The position numbers and the translations under genes were made by a program. Below the pieces are notes generated by a model, which was not told the origin of the DNA, ran no database searches, and saw only the letters and a list, made by a program, of their open reading frames with translations. From the NCBI RefSeq assembly GCF_001685355.1, contig NZ_CP016438.1, positions 4,402,001 to 4,466,000 of the forward strand: 64,000 nucleotides of DNA. The letters run 5' to 3'. Below are positions 34,415 through 43,466 of the stretch, piece by piece (position 1 is the first letter of the stretch; every line of letters starts with the position of its first letter). This DNA comes from Streptomyces lincolnensis (GTDB lineage Bacteria; Actinomycetota; Actinomycetes; Streptomycetales; Streptomycetaceae).

Positions 34415-37372
34415 ATGGACGGTGTACCGCGCGTGCCGCAGCAGTGGCGTCCCGGCTCCGAGGAGGAGGCGGTGACCGTGCCGCTGCGCTTCGGCGTGCT
34501 CGGACCCGTACGTGCCTGGCGCGGCGAGGAGGCGCTGAGTACCGGTTCCCCCCAGCAACGCGCCCTGCTGGCCGCCCTGCTGCTGCGCGAGGGCCGCACG
34601 GCGACCGCGGGTGAGCTGATCGACGCCCTGTGGGGCGAGGAGCCGCCCTCGCAGGCGCTGGCCGCGGTGCGCACGTACGCCTCCCGGCTGCGCAAGGTGC
34701 TGGACGCCGGGGTCATGGTGAGCGAGTCCGGCGGGTACGCGATCCGCGGGCTGCCCGAGGGCGCCCTCGACCTGGCCGTCGCCCAGGACCTGGCGACCGA
34801 GGCGGAGAAGGCGAGGAACGCCGGGGACCTGTGCCACGCGCGGGACGTCCTCGGCCGGGCCCTGGCGCTGTGGGACGGCGAGGTGCTCGCCGGGGTGCCG
34901 GGCCCGTACGCGGAGGCCCAGCGCGTCCGCCTGGAGGAGTGGCGGCTGCAACTCCTCGAATCCCGCCTGGACATGGACCTGGAGCAGGGCTGCCACGCGG
35001 AGGCGATCTCCGAACTGACCGCCCTGACGGCCGCGCACCCGCTGCGCGAGCGCCTGCGCGAACTCCTGATGCTGGCCCTCTACCGCAGCGGCCGCCAGGC
35101 CGAGGCCCTGGCGGTGTACGCGGACACCCGCCGGCTCCTCGCCGACGAACTCGGCGTCGACCCGCGGCCCGGGCTGAGCGAACTCCAGCAGCGCATCCTC
35201 CGGGCCGACCCGGGCCTCGCGGAGCCCTCGGCCCCGCGGGCGGAGCCCCCGGTGGCGCCGGTCAGGCCCGCCCAGCTCCCGGCCACCGTCCCGGACTTCA
35301 CCGGCCGCACGGCCTTCGTCTCCGAGCTCGGCGCGGTGCTGGCCTCCGCCGAGGGCCGGGTCATGGCGGTGTCGGCGCTGGCCGGCATCGGCGGCGTCGG
35401 CAAGACCACCCTCGCGGTGCACGTCGCCCACCAGGCCCGGACCGCCTTCCCGGACGGCCAGCTGTACGTCGACCTCCAGGGCACCGGCGCCCGGGCGGCC
35501 GAACCGGAGACGGTCCTCGGCTCCTTCCTGCGGGCGCTCGGCACCGCCGACTCCGCGATCCCCGACTCCCTGGAGGAACGGGCGGCGCTGTACCGCTCGG
35601 TCCTGGACGGCCGCCGGGTGCTGGTGCTGCTGGACAACGCGCGCGACGCCGCCCAGATCCGGCCGCTGCTGCCCGGCACCGCGGGCTGCGCGGCCCTGAT
35701 CACCTCCCGGGTCCGGATGGTCGACCTCGCCGGGGCACACCTGGTGGACCTCGACGTGATGTCCCCCGACGAGGCCCTGTCCCTGTTCACCAAGATCGTC
35801 GGCGAGGAGCGGGTGGGCGCCGAGCGGGACGCCGCGCTGGACGTGGTGGCGGCCTGCGGCTTCCTGCCGCTGGCGATCCGTATCGCCGCCTCCCGTCTCG
35901 CCGCCCGCCGCACCTGGACGGTGTCGGTGCTCGCCGCCAAGCTGGCCGACGAGCGCCGCCGCCTGGACGAACTCCAGGCCGGCGACCTCGCCGTCAAGGC
36001 GACCTTCGAACTCGGCTACGGCCAGCTGGAGCCCGCCCAGGCCCGCGCCTTCCGCCTGCTGGGCCTGGCCGACGGCCCCGACATCTCCCTGGCCGCCGCC
36101 GCGGCGGTGCTCGACCTCCCCGTGGAGGACACCGAGGACCTGCTGGAGGCCCTCGTCGACACCTCCCTGCTGGAATCGGCGGCTCCCGGCCGCTACCGCT
36201 ACCACGATCTGGTCCGGCTCTACGCGCGTGCGTGCGCCGAGCGGGACGAGTGGCCGCCGAGCGAGCGGCACGCGGCGATGTCCCGGCTGCTGGACTTCTA
36301 CCTGGCCACGGCGGCCGGCGGCTACGTCCTGGAGCGCCCCGGCGACCGGCTCGTCGACCACCTGGCCACCCCCGAGTACCCGGGCCTGTCCTTCGCCGAC
36401 CGGCACCGGGCGCAGGACTGGCTGTACGCGGAGGCGGTGTCCCTGCTGGCCTGCGTCCGCCAGTGCGCGGGCACGGACCTGCTCAGGCGGGCGGTGGACG
36501 TGCTGTGGGCGGCGGTGGACCTGGCCGAGTCGGGCACCAACTCCAAGGCGTACGAGCAGGTCGCCTCGGCGCTGCGCGAGGCGGCCCGGGAGGCCGGTGA
36601 CCGGCGCGCGGAGGCGCGGGCGCTGATCACCCTGGCCTACGCGCACAGCGTCACCGGCCGCTTCGACCTGGCCGACGAGGAGGCCTCCCGGGCCCGGGAG
36701 CTGACCGCCGGCTCGCACGACCCGCTGGCGAGCTGCTGGTCGTCCAACATCCTCGGCGTGATCGCGCTCTACCAGAGCCGCCACGACGACGGCGAGGCCC
36801 ATCTCGCCCGCGCCATCGAGGGTTTCCGGTCCTGCGACGACCGCCCCGGCGAGGCGAGCGCCCTGTGCAACCTCTCCCGCATCCACCTGGCCACCGGCCG
36901 CACCGAGAGCGCGGTGGCGCTGGCCCGGCAGGGCACGCAGATGTACGACGCCATGGGGCACGCCCTCAAGGGCGCCAACGGCCGCTACGCCCTCGGGCTC
37001 GCCCTCACCCAGCACGGCACGCTGCCGGAGGCGGCGGCCCGGCTCCAGGAGGCGCTGACGGTGTTCCGGGACAGCCGGCAGCGGCTGTGGGAGGGCATGT
37101 CCCTGTTCCGGCTCGCGGAGGTCGACCTCGCCGCCCGGCGCCCGGCGCAGGCCGCGTCGAACGCCGAGACGGCGCTGACCGTGCTGCGCGGCATCGGCGG
37201 CGAGTGGCGTCGGGCCAACGTGCTGGTGGTCCTCGGTCACGCGCTGAACGGCATCGGGCAGGTCGGCCGCTCCCAGGTCTGCTGGCGGGACGCGCTGGAG
37301 GTGTTCGAGGCGCTGGGCGCCCCCGAGGCCGACACGGTCCGCTCCCTGCTCAAACCGCTCGCGGTGGCCTGA
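34415..37372 (+). CDS. afsR: AfsR: SARP-family pleiotropic regulator with NB-ARC ATPase and TPR domains
   Basis: 985 residues from ATG 34415 (GGGGGA upstream; GTG 34412 is adjacent). OmpR-like winged helix LRFGVLGPVRAWRGEEALS (about 23-110), bacterial transcriptional activation domain (about 110-255), Walker A GIGGVGKTT (about 327) with LVLLDNARDA as Walker B, and TPRs from about 650 to the end. S. coelicolor AfsR (993 aa) is phosphorylated by AfsK and activates afsS. The downstream afsS gene makes the assignment secure. Acts in the cytoplasm as an integrator of secondary-metabolism control. Confidence 0.95.
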   Translation: MDGVPRVPQQWRPGSEEEAVTVPLRFGVLGPVRAWRGEEALSTGSPQQRALLAALLLREGRTATAGELIDALWGEEPPSQALAAVRTYASRLRKVLDAGVMVSESGGYAIRGLPEGALDLAVAQDLATEAEKARNAGDLCHARDVLGRALALWDGEVLAGVPGPYAEAQRVRLEEWRLQLLESRLDMDLEQGCHAEAISELTALTAAHPLRERLRELLMLALYRSGRQAEALAVYADTRRLLADELGVDPRPGLSELQQRILRADPGLAEPSAPRAEPPVAPVRPAQLPATVPDFTGRTAFVSELGAVLASAEGRVMAVSALAGIGGVGKTTLAVHVAHQARTAFPDGQLYVDLQGTGARAAEPETVLGSFLRALGTADSAIPDSLEERAALYRSVLDGRRVLVLLDNARDAAQIRPLLPGTAGCAALITSRVRMVDLAGAHLVDLDVMSPDEALSLFTKIVGEERVGAERDAALDVVAACGFLPLAIRIAASRLAARRTWTVSVLAAKLADERRRLDELQAGDLAVKATFELGYGQLEPAQARAFRLLGLADGPDISLAAAAAVLDLPVEDTEDLLEALVDTSLLESAAPGRYRYHDLVRLYARACAERDEWPPSERHAAMSRLLDFYLATAAGGYVLERPGDRLVDHLATPEYPGLSFADRHRAQDWLYAEAVSLLACVRQCAGTDLLRRAVDVLWAAVDLAESGTNSKAYEQVASALREAAREAGDRRAEARALITLAYAHSVTGRFDLADEEASRARELTAGSHDPLASCWSSNILGVIALYQSRHDDGEAHLARAIEGFRSCDDRPGEASALCNLSRIHLATGRTESAVALARQGTQMYDAMGHALKGANGRYALGLALTQHGTLPEAAARLQEALTVFRDSRQRLWEGMSLFRLAEVDLAARRPAQAASNAETALTVLRGIGGEWRRANVLVVLGHALNGIGQVGRSQVCWRDALEVFEALGAPEADTVRSLLKPLAVA

Positions 37373-37381
37373 CACCCGGCG

Positions 37382-37421
37382 CCGGGCGGCGGGCCCGAGC
37401 GCGCCGGCGCGGGCCGCCCGG
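37382..37421 (+). terminator. Hairpin after afsR
   Basis: CCGGGCGGC (37382-37390) pairs with GCCGCCCGG (37413-37421), ten bases past the afsR stop. GC-only, no T-run. Confidence 0.5.
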
Positions 37422-37426
37422 GCAGG

Positions 37427-37448
37427 CGTTCATCGTTCGTTTATCGCC
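37427..37448 (+). promoter_or_regulatory. AfsR/PhoP-type direct-repeat operator of afsS
   Basis: Two 11-base repeats, CGTTCATCGTT and CGTTTATCGCC. In S. coelicolor, AfsR and PhoP bind overlapping GTTCATC-like 11-base repeats in the afsS promoter, and this element has the same spacing and core. It sits 165 bases before the afsS start. Confidence 0.75.
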
Positions 37449-37613
37449 GCCCGTCACTCTCGTCCTGTCGTTCCGTCGCGTCGGGGGGCATGCGGGGCGA
37501 CCAGGGCCGTTGCACTACGGTGAACGGTCCACGCCTGTCCGGCGGCCCTCGGGGGAGTCGCCGGGCGGGCGGTCATCTTCAGGGCACCCGAACTGTCAGG
37601 GGAGGCAGTCAGT

Positions 37614-37796
37614 ATGAGCGACGACAACAGCACCGGCACCGAGAACATCCACGCCACGGGCACCGAGGACGGGACCGCCGTCGGCACGGAGAACATCCAC
37701 GCCACGAGCGAGCCGGTCACGGCGAACCCGCTGAAGGCGGACGAGGACACCGAGGTGGGCACGGAGAACATCCACGCCACGGACAATCCCGCCTGA
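37614..37796 (+). CDS. afsS: AfsS (AfsR2): small activator of secondary metabolism
   Basis: 60 residues, ATG 37614 with GGGGAGG eight bases upstream. The octapeptide GTENIHAT occurs three times (residues 8-15, 24-31, 49-56), the diagnostic repeat of AfsS (63 aa in S. coelicolor). It is acidic, Thr/Glu/Ala-rich and without a fold-predicting core. AfsS is the main target of AfsR and stimulates antibiotic production by an unresolved route. It stands alone behind the 37427-37448 operator. Confidence 0.95.
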   Translation: MSDDNSTGTENIHATGTEDGTAVGTENIHATSEPVTANPLKADEDTEVGTENIHATDNPA

Positions 37797-37868
37797 CAAG
37801 CCACCTCGAAGACGGGGACCGGCCGCGGCGGCGCGGAGGGGGAGCCGCCGCGGCCGAGGGGACACGGG

Positions 37869-37918
37869 GGACACGACTGTGGGGCCGAGCCGGGGGGCTC
37901 GGCCCCACAGTCGTGTCC
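37869..37918. terminator. Perfect 23-bp hairpin, bidirectional terminator
   Basis: GGACACGACTGTGGGGCCGA continues through to 37891 and pairs without mismatch with 37896-37918 across a GGGG loop. It separates afsS (+) from the convergent acyl-CoA ligase gene (-). No T-run. Confidence 0.85.
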
Positions 37919-37929
37919 GCTCCCGGTTC

Positions 37930-39495
37930 TCAACTCGCCCCGCGCAGCTCGCCCTTGACCACCTTCCCGCTCGCGTTCCGCGGCAGCTCCCCCAGGAACT
38001 CCACCGACCTGGGCACCTTGTAGTTGGCCATCTCCCGGCGCGCCCAGGCGATCAGGTCGTCGGCGGTGGTCAGGGCGCCCGCGCGGCGGACGACGTACGC
38101 CCTGCCGACCTCGCCGAGACGCGGATCCGGTACGCCGACGACGGCGACGTCGGCCACGTCGGGGTGCAGGCCGAGGAGTTGCTCGATCTCCGCCGGATAG
38201 GCGTTGAAGCCGCCGACGATGAACATGTCCTTGATCCGGTCGGTGATGCGCAGGTTGCCGTCGGCGTCCAGGACGCCGACGTCGCCGGTGCGCAGCCAGC
38301 CGTCCGCGTCGAGCACGTCGGCGGTACCGGCCGGGTCGTCGTAGTAGCCGCGCATCACGTTGAAGCCGCGGACCAGGACCTCGCCGGGCTCGCCGGCCGG
38401 CGCCTCGACCCGCACCTGGGTGCCGGGGATCGCCCGCCCGGACGTCGAGGCGATCACCGGCAGCGGGTCTTGGCGCCGGCACATCGTCACGATGCCGCTC
38501 GCCTCCGAGAGGCCGTACGCCGTCAGGACCGTCTCCACGCCCAGCTCCCCGCGCAGCCGCTCCACCAGCCGCAGCGGCACCACCGCCGCTCCCGTCACGA
38601 CCAGCCGCAGGGCGGACAGGTCGTGCGTGTCCCGGGCCGGGTGGTCCAGCAGCGACTGGTGCAGGGTCGGCGGGCCCGGCAGCACCGACACCCGTTCCGC
38701 CGCGATGTTCGCCAGGGCCGTGCCGACGTTGAACACCGGCTGCGGGATCATCGTCGCGCCGCGCATCAGGCAGGCGATCACCCCGGCCTTGTAGCCGAAG
38801 GTGTGGAAGAAGGGGTTCACGATGAGATAGCGGTCGCCCCGCCGCAGGCCGGCCAGGTCGCACCAGGCCTCATAGGCCCGCAGGGTCTGCGCGTGGGTGA
38901 TCACCGCGCCCTTGGAACGGCCGGTCGTCCCCGAGGTGAAGACGATGTCCGACGGCCAGGAGCCCCGCACCGCCGCGGCCCGCTCCCGGACCTCCGCCGT
39001 CCCGATCCCGTCCCCGCCCGCCAGGAAGTCCTTCCAGGTACGGAAGTCGGCCGGGGCGTCGTCCGACAGCACCACCACCTGGTCCAGGTCCGGCAGTCCC
39101 GGCCCCTGAGCGACCGCGCGGCGCAGCGAGGCCACGTACGACGTGCCCAGGAAGGTGCCGGTCACGAACAGCAGCCGGGCCCCGCTGCGGCGCAGCACGT
39201 CCGCCGCCTCGGTGCCCTTGTAGCGGGTGTTGAGCGGGACCAGCACCGCGCCCGCCGAGACCGCGCCGAGCGCGGCCACGATCCAGTCCAGCGAGTTCGG
39301 CGCCCAGATCGCGACCCGGTCCCCCGGCGCGACACCGCTCGCCACGCACGCGGCGGCCGACCGCTCGATACGGGCGCCGAGTTCGGCGTACGAGATCCGG
39401 GTACGGCCCTCCACCACGGCCTCGACGTCCGGGTAGCGCTCGGCCGCCGACCGGACGAGTCCCGGAATGCTGTCCCACTGAACGTCTCCGCGCAC
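37930..39495 (-). CDS. Class I adenylate-forming acyl-CoA ligase, FadD3-like
   Basis: 521 residues from GTG 39495, which has GGGGAGG seven bases upstream; ATG 39510 adds five residues but has a poor site. AMP-binding motif FTSGTTGRSKGAVITH (about 173), YGLSEASG, and hinge region TGDVGVLDADGNLRITDRIK. FIVGGFNAYPAEIEQLLG is the block shared with mycobacterial FadD3, which activates the steroid CD-ring propionate HIP. Catalytic Lys is in PRNASGKVVKGEL. A double operator (39518, 39545) divides it from the divergent thiolase operon. Substrate inferred only by resemblance. Confidence 0.88.
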   Translation of the reverse strand: MRGDVQWDSIPGLVRSAAERYPDVEAVVEGRTRISYAELGARIERSAAACVASGVAPGDRVAIWAPNSLDWIVAALGAVSAGAVLVPLNTRYKGTEAADVLRRSGARLLFVTGTFLGTSYVASLRRAVAQGPGLPDLDQVVVLSDDAPADFRTWKDFLAGGDGIGTAEVRERAAAVRGSWPSDIVFTSGTTGRSKGAVITHAQTLRAYEAWCDLAGLRRGDRYLIVNPFFHTFGYKAGVIACLMRGATMIPQPVFNVGTALANIAAERVSVLPGPPTLHQSLLDHPARDTHDLSALRLVVTGAAVVPLRLVERLRGELGVETVLTAYGLSEASGIVTMCRRQDPLPVIASTSGRAIPGTQVRVEAPAGEPGEVLVRGFNVMRGYYDDPAGTADVLDADGWLRTGDVGVLDADGNLRITDRIKDMFIVGGFNAYPAEIEQLLGLHPDVADVAVVGVPDPRLGEVGRAYVVRRAGALTTADDLIAWARREMANYKVPRSVEFLGELPRNASGKVVKGELRGAS

Positions 39496-39517
39496 AGCAC
39501 GCCTCCCCATCCCAGAG

Positions 39518-39532
39518 CTGACTACCCGTCAG
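39518..39532. promoter_or_regulatory. CTGAC-N5-GTCAG operator, ligase side
   Basis: CTGACTACCCGTCAG, 22 bases before the ligase GTG start. Confidence 0.75.
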
Positions 39533-39544
39533 ATTAGCTGTACC

Positions 39545-39559
39545 CTGACGACCTGTCAG
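39545..39559. promoter_or_regulatory. CTGAC-N5-GTCAG operator, thiolase side
   Basis: CTGACGACCTGTCAG, 29 bases before the thiolase-like ATG. Its centre is 27 bases from the 39518 box, so the pair covers both divergent promoters. Confidence 0.75.
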
Positions 39560-39588
39560 CAGCCCTTCGGCAGCCTGGAGGTGTGCGC

Positions 39589-40737
39589 ATGGCCGGAATC
39601 AAGGACGCCACCGCCATCGTCGGCATCGGCCAGACCCCGTTCGCCAAGCACCTCCCCGAGGACGAGAAGACCCTCGCCTGCCGGGCCGTCCTCGCCGCCC
39701 TCGACGACGCCGGCATCGCCCCCTCGGAGGTCGACGCGCTCGCCTCCTTCACGATGGAGGAGACCGACGAGGTCGAACTCGCCAAGTCCGTCGGCCTCGG
39801 CGACCTGACCTACTTCAGCAAGGCCGGTTACGGCGGCGGCGGTTCCTGCGCCACCGTCGCCCACCTCGCCACCGCCATCGCGGCCGGGCAGGCGACCGTG
39901 GGAGTGGCCTGGCGCTCACGCAAACGCGGCTCCGGCCCCCGGCCCTGGACGAACACCACCGTCCAACTCCCCACCCCCGCCCAGTGGACCCGCCCCTTCG
40001 GGCTCCTCAGACCCGTGGACGAGATAGCCATGCTCACCCGCCGCTATCTCCACGAGTACGGCGCCACCCGCGACCACCTCTTCAACGTCGCCCTCGCCTG
40101 CCGCAACCGCGCCAACCAGAACCCCGCCGCGATCATGTACGAGCGCCCGCTGACCCGCGAGATGTACATGACCTCGCGCTGGATCAGCGAGCCCCTCTGC
40201 CTCTTCGACAACTGCCTGGAATCGGACGGGGCGCTGGCGTGCGTGGTCGTCGGCAGGGAGCGGGCGAGGGACTGCCGGCGCACCCCCGTCCACATCCACT
40301 CCGCCGCCCAGGGGCTGCCCGCCCAGCACCACGGCATGGTCAACTACTGGAACGACGACCCCCTCACCGGCCCCGCCTGGACCGCCGCCCGGCACCTGTG
40401 GAAGCACGCCGACCTCACCCCCGAGGACATCGACGTCGCCCAGATCTACGACGCGTTCACCGCGCTCGTCCCCCTCTCCCTGGAGGGCTACGGCTTCTGC
40501 GGGCGGGGCGAGGGCGGGGCGTTCACCGAGGGCGGCGCCCTGGAGATCGGCGGCCGGCTGCCCCTGAACACCGGGGGCGGCGGCCTCAGCGAGGCGTACG
40601 TGCACGGCTTCAACCTCATCAACGAGGGCGTGAAGCAGCTGCGCGGCACCAGTACCGCCCAGGTCCCGGGGGCCGCGTCCTGCCTGGTCACCGCCGGGGA
40701 GGGCGTCCCCACCTCCGCCCTGCTGCTGAGGAGTTGA
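39589..40737 (+). CDS. Thiolase-superfamily lipid-transfer protein (Ltp-like), probable aldolase/thiolase
   Basis: 382 residues from ATG 39589 (GGAGG upstream). Thiolase N-terminal VGIGQTPFAKHLPEDEKTL; nucleophile-position motif GGGSCATVAHLATAIAAGQ keeps a Cys (about residue 87). The C-terminal block has QIYDAFTALVPLSLEGYGFC, GRGEGGAFTEGG and NTGGGGLSEAYVHGF. This matches the Ltp family, whose steroid member Ltp2 works with a DUF35 partner as a retro-aldolase. The next gene encodes just such a DUF35 protein one base later. Confidence 0.88.
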   Translation: MAGIKDATAIVGIGQTPFAKHLPEDEKTLACRAVLAALDDAGIAPSEVDALASFTMEETDEVELAKSVGLGDLTYFSKAGYGGGGSCATVAHLATAIAAGQATVGVAWRSRKRGSGPRPWTNTTVQLPTPAQWTRPFGLLRPVDEIAMLTRRYLHEYGATRDHLFNVALACRNRANQNPAAIMYERPLTREMYMTSRWISEPLCLFDNCLESDGALACVVVGRERARDCRRTPVHIHSAAQGLPAQHHGMVNYWNDDPLTGPAWTAARHLWKHADLTPEDIDVAQIYDAFTALVPLSLEGYGFCGRGEGGAFTEGGALEIGGRLPLNTGGGGLSEAYVHGFNLINEGVKQLRGTSTAQVPGAASCLVTAGEGVPTSALLLRS

Positions 40738-40738
40738 G

Positions 40739-41155
40739 ATGCTTCGACCGGTCGTGGACGCCGACGGCGCCCCCTTCTGGGACCACGCGGCCCGGGGCGA
40801 GCTGCGCGTCCAGGCGTGCGCCGACTGCGGCGAGCTGCGCTTCCCGCCCCGCCCGTGCTGCCCGCACTGCCGGTCCTTCGCGAGCGAGTGGCGCCCGATG
40901 TCCGGGCACGGGCGGATCTGGTCCTACGTCGTCCCCCACCCGCCCCTGCTGCCCGAGTACGCGGAGCAGGCGCCGTACAACGTGGTCGTCGTCGAACTGG
41001 CCGAGGCGCCGCGGATCCGGCTGGTCGGGAACCTGGTCGGTGAGGCGGGGGCGCGGCTCGACTCCCTTCCCGTGGAGCGGATCCGCATCGGCGCCGCGGT
41101 GCGGGTCGTCTTCGGCCCGGACGGGCTGCCCCAGTGGGTCCTGGAGCGGCCGTGA
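40739..41155 (+). CDS. Zn-ribbon/OB-fold DUF35 protein, partner of the Ltp-like protein
   Basis: 138 residues; ATG lies one base after the thiolase stop. Rubredoxin-like zinc knuckle CADCGELRFPPRPCCPHC (about 27-45), then an OB fold (GRIWSYVVPHPPLLPEYAEQ, VVVVELAEAPRIRLVGNLVG). DUF35 proteins bind acyl-CoA and form heteromers with thiolase-like proteins (ChsH2-Ltp2 in steroid breakdown). Its stop overlaps the hydratase gene start. Confidence 0.92.
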   Translation: MLRPVVDADGAPFWDHAARGELRVQACADCGELRFPPRPCCPHCRSFASEWRPMSGHGRIWSYVVPHPPLLPEYAEQAPYNVVVVELAEAPRIRLVGNLVGEAGARLDSLPVERIRIGAAVRVVFGPDGLPQWVLERP

Positions 41156-41925
41156 GCACCGTACGGATGGCCGCCGACAAGGAGACCGGGGTCGCGGTCG
41201 TCACGCTCGACCGGCCGGACCGGCTCAACGCGATCGACCTGGCGATGGTGGAGGAACTGCACGAGACCTGGCGGCAGTTGCGGTTCGACGACGCGGTGCG
41301 GGCCGTGGTGCTCACCGGGGCCGGGGAGCGCGCGTTCTGCACGGGGATCGACCGGGACGCGGTGGTGCCGCAGCCGGACTCGCCGTACATGGCGGACGAT
41401 CCGCTGCTGCGCGTCGGGCCGAAGTCCAACGACCTGTGGAAGCCGGTGATCGCGGCCGTGCGCGGGATGGCCTGCGGCGGGGCCTTCTACCTGCTCGGCG
41501 AGAGCGACTTCCTGGTGGCGGACACCACGGCCGAGTTCTTCGATCCGCACACCACCTACGGCATGGTCAGCGCCTACGAGTCGGTCCTCATGGCACAGCT
41601 GATGCCGCACGGGGAGGCGGCCCGGACGGCGCTGACGGGAACGGCCGAGCGGCTGTCCGCGCACCGGGCGCACACCGTCGGGCTGGTCACCGAACTCACC
41701 GGGCCGGGCGGGGCGTTGGCGGCCGCGACGGCGGTGGCCGCGGTGATCGCCGGGCATCCGGCCGAGGCGGTGCAGGGCACCGTGCGGGCGCTGTGGGCCG
41801 CGAAGGAGGCCGCTCTCGCCCAGGGGTTCGCGCAGGCGCCGCACCTCGTCGCGCTGGGCAACCTGCCCGGTGAGCGGCAGGCCGAACTGTTCCGTGCCCG
41901 ACAGCGCACCTACAGATTGCGTTAG
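41152..41925 (+). CDS. Enoyl-CoA hydratase/isomerase family protein
   Basis: 257 residues from GTG 41152, a GTGA overlap with the DUF35 gene. Crotonase fold: VVTLDRPDRLNAIDLAMVEE (about 16), oxyanion-hole region GAGERAFCTGID and VIAAVRGMACGGAFYLLGES (about 100). The usual catalytic Glu pair is not evident in the HTTYGMVSAYES stretch, so hydratase, isomerase or hydrolase activity is open. Third gene of the operator-controlled operon. Confidence 0.85.
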   Translation: MSTVRMAADKETGVAVVTLDRPDRLNAIDLAMVEELHETWRQLRFDDAVRAVVLTGAGERAFCTGIDRDAVVPQPDSPYMADDPLLRVGPKSNDLWKPVIAAVRGMACGGAFYLLGESDFLVADTTAEFFDPHTTYGMVSAYESVLMAQLMPHGEAARTALTGTAERLSAHRAHTVGLVTELTGPGGALAAATAVAAVIAGHPAEAVQGTVRALWAAKEAALAQGFAQAPHLVALGNLPGERQAELFRARQRTYRLR

Positions 41926-41962
41926 CAATGTAGCTGCCCTATACAGGCGTATGCTCAGGCTC

Positions 41963-42931
41963 ATGGTTGAACATCGCATGGTCGACGTGAACGGCATCCG
42001 CCTGCACATCGCGGAGCAGGGCGAGGGACCGCTCGTCGTGCTCCTGCACGGCTTCCCCGAGTCCTGGCACTCCTGGCGCCACCAGTTCGCGCCGCTGGCC
42101 GCCGCCGGGTTCCGGGTGGTCGCGCCCGACCAGCGCGGGTACGGCCGCAGCGACCACCCCCAGGACGTGGGCGCGTACAGCATCCTCCACCTGGTCGGGG
42201 ACGTGATCGGGCTGATCCACGCGCTCGGCGAGGAGCGGGCGTTCGTCGTGGGGCACGACTGGGGCGCCCCGGTGGCCTGGCACACCGCGCTGCTGCGGCC
42301 CGACGTGGTGCGCGGGGTGGCGGGGCTGAGCGTGCCGCCGCCGTTCCGCGGGGAGCGGCCGCCGCTTGAGGCCATGCAGGAGCGCTTCGACGGGCACTTC
42401 TACTGGAACTACTTCAACCTGCCGGGCGTCGCCGACGCCGAGTTCGGCAAGGACCCCCGCGGCACGCTGCGCAGGCTCCTCTACGGCGCCTCGGGCGACT
42501 GCCCCACGGGCGGCCGCTACGAGCAGGCCCTGGTCACCGACCTGGAGCGGGGCTGGCTCGCGGACAGCCCGGACCCCGAGGTGCTGCCCGACTGGCTCAC
42601 CGAGCAGGACCTCGACGAACTCACCGAGAGCTACGCCCAGGGCTTCACCGGCGCCCTCAACTGGTACCGCAACCTGGACCGCAACTGGGAGCTCACCGCC
42701 CCCTGGCACGGCGCCGTCGTCAGCCCGCCCGCCCTCTACATGTACGGCGACCGCGACCTGGTCCCGGCCTTCCCCGGCACACCCGAACTCATCGCGAACC
42801 TCCCGCGGCTGATGCCCAGCCTGGTCCGCGACCCGGTCGTCCTGCCGGGCTGCGGCCACTGGACCCAGCAGGAGAGGCCGGCAGAGGTCAACGAGGCGCT
42901 GGTGGACTTCCTGACGGGGCTCAGGGACTGA
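41963..42931 (+). CDS. Alpha/beta hydrolase, epoxide-hydrolase-like
   Basis: 322 residues from ATG 41963; ATG 41951 and 41978 are in-frame alternatives. Oxyanion HGFPESWHSWRHQF (about 35), nucleophile elbow VVGHDWGAPVAWHTA with Asp instead of Ser (about 104), and GCGHWTQQERP near the C-terminus for the base His. An Asp nucleophile with HGFPE is typical of soluble epoxide hydrolases and haloalkane dehalogenases. It lies 37 bases past the hydratase gene, likely the same operon. Confidence 0.88.
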   Translation: MVEHRMVDVNGIRLHIAEQGEGPLVVLLHGFPESWHSWRHQFAPLAAAGFRVVAPDQRGYGRSDHPQDVGAYSILHLVGDVIGLIHALGEERAFVVGHDWGAPVAWHTALLRPDVVRGVAGLSVPPPFRGERPPLEAMQERFDGHFYWNYFNLPGVADAEFGKDPRGTLRRLLYGASGDCPTGGRYEQALVTDLERGWLADSPDPEVLPDWLTEQDLDELTESYAQGFTGALNWYRNLDRNWELTAPWHGAVVSPPALYMYGDRDLVPAFPGTPELIANLPRLMPSLVRDPVVLPGCGHWTQQERPAEVNEALVDFLTGLRD

Positions 42932-43433
42932 CCTCGGCCTCCGGGTCGGCCGCGCAGCGGGCGACCGACGTCGCGAGGCTCTTCGCGAGCTCCACCCGGG
43001 TGTTCGCCGTGCCGTCGGCGGGGACGGTGACAGTGACGGAGCTGCTGTAGTAGAGCGTGGTGCCCTTGTCGTCGTAGAAGGTGACCCGGGCCTGGAAGTC
43101 GGCCCGGCGGTGGTTCGGGTTCGTGATGGCGACCGTCGCGTAGGGACGCGCGTCGCTCGCGCAACTCACCAGCCGGGCCGTCCCGTCCCTCAGCGTCCGG
43201 CTGCTGCCGCCAGTGCCGGTACCGCCGGACGTGCCGCCGGAGTTCGAGCCGTTGTACGAGCCGTTGTACGAGGACGAACCGCCGTGGTTCTGGCTGGAGC
43301 TGCTACACCCGCCCCCACCCCCGTCGCTCCGGCTCTTGTGGCCGTGGCCGCGTCCCGTCGAGAAGCCGGTCAGTGCCAGCCCCATCATCGCGACGACCGC
43401 TGTCAGCTTGAGTGCACGCCCCCGTGTCCGCAT
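42921..43433 (-). CDS. Secreted Ser/Gly-rich protein with C-terminal beta domain
   Basis: 170 residues from ATG 43433. Signal segment ALKLTAVVAMMGLALTGF, then a low-complexity GGGGGCSSSSQNHGGSSSY linker, then a FxLYD-like beta-sandwich (YATVAITNPNHRRADFQARV, TTLYYSSSVTVTVPADGTA) with three cysteines in all. The FxLYD pattern is found on envelope proteins and serves as an adhesive or stabilising module. Its 3' end overlaps the convergent hydrolase gene by 11 bases. Function unknown. Confidence 0.75.
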   Translation of the reverse strand: MRTRGRALKLTAVVAMMGLALTGFSTGRGHGHKSRSDGGGGGCSSSSQNHGGSSSYNGSYNGSNSGGTSGGTGTGGSSRTLRDGTARLVSCASDARPYATVAITNPNHRRADFQARVTFYDDKGTTLYYSSSVTVTVPADGTANTRVELAKSLATSVARCAADPEAEVSP

Positions 43434-43466
43434 GTGATCACTCTAGCGACGCCCGCGGAGCCCGCC

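Noticed and set aside
34184..37375. Extension of the amidohydrolase frame to 37375 on the minus strand
   Set aside because: The extra residues are antisense to afsR; the true start is at 34183 or 34171 beside the operator.
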